Assembly: GCA_016748015.1 (NCBI GenBank)
Contig: JAAOMT010000400.1
Coordinates: 124,001 to 188,000, forward strand
Direction: 5' to 3'
DNA length: 64,000 nucleotides
Source of the DNA: Geosiphon pyriformis
Lineage: Eukaryota; Glomeromycota; Glomeromycetes; Archaeosporales; Geosiphonaceae
Each line of letters begins with the position of its first letter. Positions within the stretch are counted from its first letter, which is position 1. Below the pieces are notes generated by a model. That model saw nothing but the letters and a program-made list of their open reading frames with translations. It was not told where the DNA came from and made no database searches. The position numbers and the translations under genes are program-made. This document shows, one piece after another, positions 57,473 through 64,000 of the stretch.

Positions 57473-58795
57473 TCAATGCCTCGGATCTTTTCGAAATAAC
57501 CTATAATAAATAATAGTTATTTAAAAGTTTCAAGTTTTTTTAAATTTAAATAATTCTTGAAATAAGATATATATAAAATTCTTGTATATTTATTTAAACC
57601 AATAAGTTGTTAAATGGAACATGCTGCAACAAAACCAGACAAAATAAACATATAACATCATCCATAATTATTTCTTATGAATTAATTTTTTTTCAACATT
57701 AAAAATACCATCAATGTTATTAATGTCATATAACACTTTGAACCAATGACTTTTGATTATAACTATTGATTGAATATTAATTTTCTTATTTTCTTTTCTT
57801 TTATTTTTCTTTATTTTTTCTTTCTTTGTTTTTATTTAAAATTAACTTACTAAACAAAAATAGCACTGAAATTAATGTTAAGATAAAATTTATTAGCAGT
57901 TTGAATAACTTTTTAGAAAATTTTTATAAAACCAGATTTTACAATTATATATTAGATTAGATAAACAATTATTATTAAATGTTTATTAATCTAATATTTA
58001 AATAAAATATGTTTTTTTTGAAATTATTAAATAATTTTAAATTTGGTTTTTTATAATTATTATAAAAATTTTTTAATAATATTGTTAAAATTTATAACTT
58101 AATATATTAAACCAATATAAAACGATAGCAAAAGATCATTCAATATAAATCTTCAAGTAAATAGTACCAGTCAAAAAGGCACAGCACTTACTGTTCCTCA
58201 CTACACTGCATTCCAAAATTAACTAAGGCATCCTCTATTACTTTCACTGTAGATAGTCGCCATTTTTGACCATCCTGCATGCCTTCGAAAGCCTTCACGA
58301 AGAGATTTCCTCGTACCGGCTTCACAGTCTCTAAATTTGTCGCAAGAGCCAATTCTCCTGATGTCGTAATTCCTTGACGTGACTCCCTCTCTTTCTTTGC
58401 CTTAACGACAGTTTTGCATGGAGACAAACTGCCAAAGTCACTTTCGGTATCGCTGGAATCGGACATCTCAACCTCAACCTCATCCACTTCGCTCAGCTAA
58501 ATATCAAAGATAGGAAAACAAAGCAAGTTGTAGTGAGGTGCATTTAATTTCTGAATTATAATAAGGACATTCTCACCTTTTAGTCGATGTACACGTAGAT
58601 GTCTCATCTTCGTCGATTTTCCGCTTTCTATTCTGTGATGCATAGAATAAAAGGTAATTGTAACTAACAAGTATTGAAAGCCATCATTAAGGGAAACAAA
58701 GTATTGTAAACAGACTTGAGGATTTACCTTTTCTTGATCTCCTTGGCTTTCGGCGGATGGTCTAATTGAGAAAGTTCCATCATTGATGGTTCCAT
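57473..58795 (-). CDS. small acidic/basic nuclear-looking protein, four exons, AT-rich long intron
   Basis: Model: complement(58728-58795, 58577-58627, 58192-58491, 57473-57500). The first ATG at 58795 opens MEPSMMELSQLDHPPKAKEI. Splicing gives KKRKRKIDEDETSTCTSTK (nuclear signal-like) and then EVDEVEVEMSDSSDTESDFG. The conserved-looking core is TTSGELALATNLETVKPVRG, LFVKAFEGMQDGQKWRLSTV and VIEDALVNFGMQC. I recall similar cores in a multi-copy Rhizophagus family of unknown function, normally followed by more sequence; here a strong donor (GTAAGT at 58191-58186) leads into a 691-nt AT-rich intron and a last exon of eight codons. The splice sites of exons 2 and 3 were chosen to keep frame. The gene may be truncated by insertion of AT-rich DNA. 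Confidence 0.45.
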
Positions 58796-58810
58796 TTATA
58801 GCCCCATTTA

Positions 58811-58824
58811 CCCCCCCCCCCCCC
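58811..58824. repeat. 14-base C run
   Basis: Poly-C just upstream of the ATG of the preceding minus-strand gene. A similar 11-base run lies at 53408-53418. Confidence 0.9.
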
Positions 58825-59004
58825 GCTCATGAATGTTGGACGATGGAGATGAATCAAGGATTCCCCAATCGTTGTACGCTTCTCTCGCCACGATTTTGCC
58901 TCTTTACGATCTGGTTGAGTTCCCTTAAAACATGGAAACTCAGGAAATTAGTAGAAGTTTCAATTAACACACGCAACTATCTATCACTTTCCCATCCCGC
59001 CAGG

Positions 59005-59089
59005 TCGGCCAGCAGCCTTGAACGTTTGATTACCCAGAAGGTTATCCAGGCCCTAGCACCGGCTTCGTGGCTCGGCCAGCAGCCTTGAA
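59005..59089. repeat. 18-bp direct repeat pair
   Basis: TCGGCCAGCAGCCTTGAA occurs at 59005-59022 and 59072-59089, 67 bp apart, in one of the most GC-rich spots of the window. Origin unknown. Confidence 0.8.
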
Positions 59090-59181
59090 TGAACAAGAAC
59101 CCAGCAGGTTCCTGCCACGCCGCCAATTTTTTTGTCTGCTATCGCGATAAAAAAATCGAATACCTTCTTCTCTATATCTAG

Positions 59182-59349
59182 TTAATAGTTCCTGGCTTTC
59201 TTCCGCCTGTAGCCTTTTTCATGACTGGAGATCTCCTCGAGACAGCAAATGTAAGAGTCTATCTTCCTCTGGAACGGTTCCAAGGTGCATTCATTGAGAA
59301 ACTCTAGAATGTTCCATTTCGAGGGTTTGCGTTTGAAATGGTCTTCCAT
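59182..59349 (-). CDS. unrecognised 55-codon ORF
   Basis: ATG at 59349, TAA at 59182. The product starts MEDHFKRKPSKWNILEF, has a helical-looking middle (LNECTLEPFQRKIDSYICCLEE) and a basic tail (YRRKKARNY). Its amino acid make-up looks protein-like, and CpG and GC are high. It may be a small gene, or an exon or remnant of a multi-copy Glomeromycotina family. No splice sites were tested successfully. Confidence 0.35.
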   Translation of the reverse strand: MEDHFKRKPSKWNILEFLNECTLEPFQRKIDSYICCLEEISSHEKGYRRKKARNY

Positions 59350-60408
59350 TCTGTTACGGGAAAAAAAGCGGGTAAGTCATTATCGCGATCGTGTGCCAAA
59401 GGATACATACTAGAGACCCGGCCAGAACAGCAAGAGAGAAGAGCTTGATTTCAATGCCTGAAGGACGATGATTTTTTTCAAATTTTTTTTCTGCTGACTA
59501 TTTATGTATGACTCAATCATCATATTGGGGTCTTATTAATTAAATCTTAATTAAAAATATCCAGAATTAATTAAATCACGGTTAAAAATTTAAAAATTAC
59601 CAAAATACATTTTTAAATAAGTTATTATTAAAAATTATGATTTGTATCATATTATTAACAAACAAATAAATTATTATTTAATTTAATATATAATAAAATT
59701 ATTGTTTTAACATTTTTAACATAATTAATAATTGTAAAATCTTACAACAAAAAACATAATTTAAACAAAAACATAAATCTTAATATTAATTCAAAAATTT
59801 ATAGTATAAATTAATTTTAAAGTTTTATTGTTTAAAATGGCTACACCTTCAACAAATAAATAAAAAAATTATTAATTGATATACAAATACAATTAAACTT
59901 TTTAATTGATTATTAAAATATATTTTTTTACTGCAGGCCTCTCAAGTATCTGTTATAAAACCATCAGTTAAAGTAAATTAAATAATCGATGATATATTTA
60001 ACTTTTGAAAATGGTGCATTTACAGTGTATTTCGCATTTTTTTCGTTTAAAGAAACCGGAATATTCGAAGTTAGGATTTTGAAACCAACTAATCATTAAA
60101 GTTTCTCTAAAATGAACTACAGGTGTTAAATTTTAACCTTAATAATGTGAGTAATTTATCCAATGATACATCACTGCATGCCATCACAAAATTTATAAAG
60201 GGATATGTTTTAATCTAATGGTAAAACTTTTTGAGTTTTAGAAAAAAATGACCAGTATGAATTTTTATTTACATAAGGCCTAGAACTAATTATAGAAAAG
60301 TGCAGTGAGATTAAAAGGGAAGGATGAATAAAAATGCAATTAATAATTGATCTAAACGGGGAAAGGAAATCTACAGTGTGATGTTGCAAAAGGGGAAATT
60401 ATTTCTCT
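59350..60408. other. spacer with AT-rich patch
   Basis: Host-like to about 59530, an AT-rich patch to about 59930, then mixed sequence leading to the 3' end of the repeat-protein gene. No gene supported. Confidence 0.45.
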
Positions 60409-63213
60409 TTAAGAAACTATTGAGGACTTGTTGCTGTTTCCATTATTTGATCCGTTGCCACTGCCAATGTTACCATTGCCATTGCCGGAGCCGTTACCAC
60501 TACCAGTGTTACCATTGCCATTGGCAGATCCGTTACCATTGCCAGTGTTACCGTTACCGTTATTTGATCCGTTACCATTGCCAGTGTTACCATTGCCATT
60601 GCCGGAGCCGTTACCACTACCGGTGTTACCATTTCCACTATTAGATCCATTGCCACTACCTTTGTTTCCATTTCCATTATTGGAGCCATTTCCATTACCG
60701 GTGTTTCCATTACCATTTCCGGATCCGTTACCACTACCGGTGTTGCCGTTTCCACTATTAGATCCATTGCCACTACCTTTGTTTCCGTTTCCATTATTAG
60801 AGCCGTTTCCATTACCGGTGTTTCCATTTCCATTGCCCGATCCGTTACCGTTACCAGTGTTTCCGTTTCCATTATTTGATCCATTTCCATTGCCAGTGTT
60901 ACCATTGCCATTGCCAGAGCCATTGCCACTGCCAGTGTTTTTGTTTCCATTGGCAGATCCATTGTTACTACCAACATTAGCATTGCCGTTGGCGGATCCA
61001 TTACCACTACCTACATTAGCGTTGCCATTGGCGGATCCATTGCCACTACCAGTGTTTTTGTTTCCGTTGGCAGATCCATTGTTACTACCAACATTAGCAT
61101 TGCCGTTTGCGGATCCATTGCCACTGCCAGTGTTACCGTTACCATTGGCGGATCCATTACCACTACCTACATTAGCATTGCCATTGAGGGATCCATTGCC
61201 ACTGCCAGTGTTACCGTTACCATTGGCGGATCCATTACCACTACCAACATTAGCGTTGCCATTGGCGGATCCATTGCCACTACCAGTGTTTTTGTTTCCA
61301 TTGGCAGATCCATTGTTACTACCAACATTAGCATTGCCATTGGCGGATCCATTACCACTACCTACATTAGCGTTGCCATTGGCGGATCCATTGCCACTAC
61401 CAGTGTTTTTGTTTCCGTTGGCAGATCCATTATTACTACCTACATTAGCATTGCCGTTTGCAGATCCATTATTACTACCTACATTAGCATTGCCATTGAG
61501 GGATCCATTGTTACTACCAACATTAGCATTGCCATTGGCGGATCCATTACCACTACCTACATTAGCGTTGCCATTGGCGGATCCATTGCCACTGCCAGTG
61601 TTACCGTTACCATTGGCGGATCCATTACCACTACCAACATTAGCGTTGCCATTGGCAGATCCATTATTACTACCTACATTAGCATTGCCGTTTGCAGATC
61701 CATTATTACTACCTACATTAGCATTGCCGTTTGCGGATCCATTATTACTACCAACATTAGCGTTGCCATTTGCGGATCCATTGCCACTACCAGTGTTTTT
61801 GTTTCCATTGGCAGATCCATTATTACTACCTACATTAGCATTGCCATTGAGGGATCCATTGCCACTGCCAGTGTTACCGTTACCATTGGCGGATCCATTA
61901 CCACTACCAACATTAGCGTTGCCATTGGCGGATCCATTGCCACTACCAGTGTTTTTGTTTCCATTGGCAGATCCATTATTACTACCAACATTAGCATTGC
62001 CATTGAGGGATCCATTACCACTACCTACATTAGCGTTGCCATTGGCGGATCCATTGCCACTACCAGTGTTTTTGTTTCCGTTGGCAGATCCATTATTACT
62101 GCCTACATTAGCATTGCCATTGGCGGATCCGTTACCACTGCCCGTGTTACCATTTCCATTGGCGGATCCATTGCCACTACCTTTGTTTCCGTTTCCATTA
62201 TTAGAGCCGTTTCCATTACCGGTGTTTCCATTACCATTTCCGGATCCGTTACCACTACCGGTGTTGCCATTTCCACTATTAGATCCGTTGCCACTACCTT
62301 TGTTTCCGTTTCCATTATTGGATCCGTTCCCACTACCAATGTTCCCGTTTCCATTATTAGAACCGTTTCCATTACCGGTGTTTCCATTACCGTTGTTTGA
62401 TCCGTTCCCACTAGCACTCTCAGTTTTTCCGTTATTAGTCCAGGTGGTGGCCCAGTCATAATTCCAATTTGTACCAGAATCAGAACTCCATTTATTTGCA
62501 TTATTCCAATTGTAGTTATAGTTATAGTCATAGCCGTTTTTGTTGGCTCCCGTGTTACCATTTCCATTGGCGGATCCATTGCCACTACCAGTGTTTTTGT
62601 TTCCGTTGCCAGATCCATTATTACTGCCCGTGTTACCATTTCCATTGGCGGATCCATTGCCACTACCTTTGTTTCCGTTTCCATTATTAGAGCCGTTTCC
62701 ATTACCGGTGTTTCCATTACCATTGCCGGATCCGTTACCACTACCGGTGTTGCCGTTTCCACTATTAGATCCATTGCCACTACCTTTGTTTCCGTTTCCA
62801 TTATTAGAGCCGTTTCCATTACCGGTGTTTCCATTACCATTTCCGGATCCGTTACCACTACCGGTGTTGCCGTTTCCATTACCGGAACCATTGCCATTGC
62901 CGGTGTTACCGTTTCCGTTATTAGATCCGTTGCCATTGCCGGTGTTTCCATTTCCATTACCAGATCCGTTGCCACTACCAGTATTTCCATTACCGTTGTT
63001 TGATCCGTTACCACTACCAACGTTACCGTTTCCATTATTAGAACCGTTGCCACTGCCGATATTTCCGTTACCATTGTTTGATCCGTTGCCGCTAGCAGGC
63101 AATGTTGCTATTGATGTTCTCTTGTCCAATGGTCGAGCATCAGCCGACCTAATTGCAAGGATTGCAACTGCTATGCACGAAAAGGCATGCAGGGCTATAA
63201 ATTTTTTCGTCAT
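60409..63213 (-). CDS. secreted Gly/Asn/Ser tandem-repeat protein, 934 aa
   Basis: Single exon. Residues 1-26 form a clear signal peptide (KKFIALHAFSCIAVAILA, cleavage likely after SADA), followed by LDKR at 29-32, a Kex2-type site. From residue 41 to near the end it is about 64 repeats of 13 residues (39 nt) of the form SGNGSxNGNxNxG, where x is N/G/A/L, G/A/K and T/V/I/K. Every repeat has NGS, an N-X-S glycosylation sequon. The array is interrupted once (about residues 225-270, 62400-62540) by an aromatic insert with YDYNYNYNWNN, NKW, NWNYDW and TTW. It ends NKSSIVS without a GPI-type hydrophobic tail. Likely a secreted, possibly heavily glycosylated wall, matrix or host-interface protein; no catalytic domain. 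Repeat number probably varies between strains. Confidence 0.85.
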   Translation of the reverse strand: MTKKFIALHAFSCIAVAILAIRSADARPLDKRTSIATLPASGNGSNNGNGNIGSGNGSNNGNGNVGSGNGSNNGNGNTGSGNGSGNGNGNTGNGNGSNNGNGNTGNGNGSGNGNGNTGSGNGSGNGNGNTGNGNGSNNGNGNKGSGNGSNSGNGNTGSGNGSGNGNGNTGNGNGSNNGNGNKGSGNGSANGNGNTGSNNGSGNGNKNTGSGNGSANGNGNTGANKNGYDYNYNYNWNNANKWSSDSGTNWNYDWATTWTNNGKTESASGNGSNNGNGNTGNGNGSNNGNGNIGSGNGSNNGNGNKGSGNGSNSGNGNTGSGNGSGNGNGNTGNGNGSNNGNGNKGSGNGSANGNGNTGSGNGSANGNANVGSNNGSANGNKNTGSGNGSANGNANVGSGNGSLNGNANVGSNNGSANGNKNTGSGNGSANGNANVGSGNGSANGNGNTGSGNGSLNGNANVGSNNGSANGNKNTGSGNGSANGNANVGSNNGSANGNANVGSNNGSANGNANVGSNNGSANGNANVGSGNGSANGNGNTGSGNGSANGNANVGSGNGSANGNANVGSNNGSLNGNANVGSNNGSANGNANVGSNNGSANGNKNTGSGNGSANGNANVGSGNGSANGNANVGSNNGSANGNKNTGSGNGSANGNANVGSGNGSANGNGNTGSGNGSLNGNANVGSGNGSANGNGNTGSGNGSANGNANVGSNNGSANGNKNTGSGNGSANGNANVGSGNGSANGNANVGSNNGSANGNKNTGSGNGSGNGNGNTGNGNGSNNGNGNTGNGNGSGNGNGNTGNGNGSNNGNGNKGSGNGSNSGNGNTGSGNGSGNGNGNTGNGNGSNNGNGNKGSGNGSNSGNGNTGSGNGSGNGNGNTGNGNGSNNGNGNTGNGNGSANGNGNTGSGNGSGNGNGNIGSGNGSNNGNSNKSSIVS

Positions 63214-63280
63214 TATTAATTTTGTAAAAAAGTAATACCTCTTATGTGGTTTGGTAAAGATATTGGAAATAACTCCCTCT

Positions 63281-63290
63281 TTTATAAAAG
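63281..63290 (-). promoter_or_regulatory. TATA box of the secreted repeat-protein gene
   Basis: CTTTTATAAA on the minus strand, about 70 nt before the ATG at 63213, in otherwise mixed sequence. A good candidate for the core promoter; no start site can be seen. Confidence 0.5.
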
Positions 63291-63815
63291 ATCAAATGCC
63301 ATATGGTTCTAAGAAAGTTGGGCTATGACGGCTGTGTGATTTTAAGCGCCCCGAGTGGCTATTCCTCATTTAATAATTTAGATAATGTAATAATTTAGAT
63401 AATGTCATAAATGAGAGGCACAATATTCGATAATAACTGATTTGATAATTTTTGAGCTAAAACGGTTAATTGGATTCTACTTCCTGATTTTTACGGTTAA
63501 CTCTCATTATCCCACCCCACGAAGCCCAAGCTTTTTTACGATCTAATATCCTGATTCAAAAAAAAAAAAAAATTAAAAAATTAAAAATTTACTTTGAGTA
63601 GTTTAATCCACGAGAAAAGTCCACTGTTTTTCTTTAATTTAAGCCCAAGAATATATAACTTAACAGTTATCACAAGGTCACGATAATTGCATAAGTTGTT
63701 TATATAGAGGGACTTTAGGGTAAATTTTCTTCTTCATAGTTGTGTGTGGTTAACCATTTTGTGTGTTAATATTATCAACTAAGGACAATTTCGCTTGAAA
63801 AAATTCAAATTCTTG

Positions 63816-63861
<46 letters not shown>

Positions 63862-64000
63862 ATCATTAGTTCACAGCCATTTGCAAAGCCATGAGTTTTG
63901 ATTATAACAGATCGTCTTTTTAAAAACAAATCCAGAATTTATGGCTTTTGATCTTCCAAATAAAAATAGTTTGGCAAGATTTTTTAAATAATTAATTATA
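63291..64000. other. upstream spacer with 37-base poly-T
   Basis: Promoter-proximal spacer without a gene. It holds a short duplication of TAATTTAGATAATGT (63370-63408), an A run at 63559-63572 and 37 consecutive T at 63824-63860, which may be a retroposed poly(A) tail on the minus strand or slippage. Confidence 0.5.

Noticed and set aside
60430-63100. Regularly spaced 39-nt repeats that could be mistaken for a CRISPR-like array
   Set aside because: There are no unique spacers; units abut and encode a continuous protein in a eukaryotic context.
60428-63235. Long plus-strand Leu/Pro-rich ORFs (60428-62461 and 62540-63235) and minus-strand Met/Val-rich frames
   Set aside because: They are the antisense and shifted readings of the 39-nt repeat array of the secreted protein; a 13-codon period keeps all frames free of stops. 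The minus-strand frame with the signal peptide is the real one.
1-64000. tRNA, rRNA or mitochondrial insertions
   Set aside because: I looked for T-loop-like GGTTCGAATC motifs and long conserved GC-rich blocks and found none that fold convincingly; a tRNAscan or covariance search would be decisive.

Overview
The window looks like nuclear DNA of an arbuscular mycorrhizal fungus (Glomeromycotina), most likely Rhizophagus or a close relative. The grounds are spliced genes with short introns (62-113 nt, plus one of 691 nt), very AT-rich spacers, Ty3/Gypsy gag and protease domains and LINE proteins whose wording I recall from Rhizophagus gene sets, and eukaryotic genes (TXNL4B/Dim2, Pkr1, an ERMARD-like protein, a bZIP factor, a CAMK-type kinase). 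The species call rests partly on memory, not on a search.

The window has two parts. Positions 1 to about 42,900 contain no host gene I can support. They are a stack of nested, decayed transposable elements: a Ty3/Gypsy element (1-3731) inside a LINE (3732-5110), which abuts an older LTR element (LTR family 3, pol 5431-8750, gag 15431-17799, 5' LTR 17818-18850). That older element is itself split by LINE ORF1 fragments, by LTR family 2 copies and by a solo LTR of family 1. From 24,590 to 41,930 one LINE copy (here LINE3) is broken by a split solo LTR of family 3 that carries a nearly full-length second LINE (LINE2, 25590-32259), by a solo LTR of family 4, and by a hAT transposon that carries another family 4 LTR. 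Decay is overwhelmingly C-to-T/G-to-A. It created the stop codons and replaced catalytic Asp, His, Glu and Cys residues; the oldest copies are almost pure A/T.

Positions about 43,450-64,000 are a normal gene neighbourhood with higher GC and abundant CpG, broken by AT-rich patches. In order: a bZIP factor with poly-Asn (minus), an ERMARD/DUF4209-like gene (plus, seven or so exons), a Thr/Val/Lys-rich repeat protein (plus), a Pkr1-like V-ATPase assembly factor (plus), a CAMK-type kinase (plus), TXNL4B/Dim2 (minus, three exons, 149 aa), a small nuclear-looking gene with a long AT-rich intron (minus), a 55-codon ORF (minus), and a large secreted Gly/Asn/Ser repeat protein (minus). They do not form an operon or one pathway; what they share is the euchromatic side of the boundary.

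The most interesting items are the readable stack of insertions with target-site duplications, the all-context C-to-T decay, the conserved LINE 3' hairpin in three copies, LTR-borne tandem repeats of variable number, and the secreted 13-residue-repeat protein with one N-glycosylation sequon per repeat.
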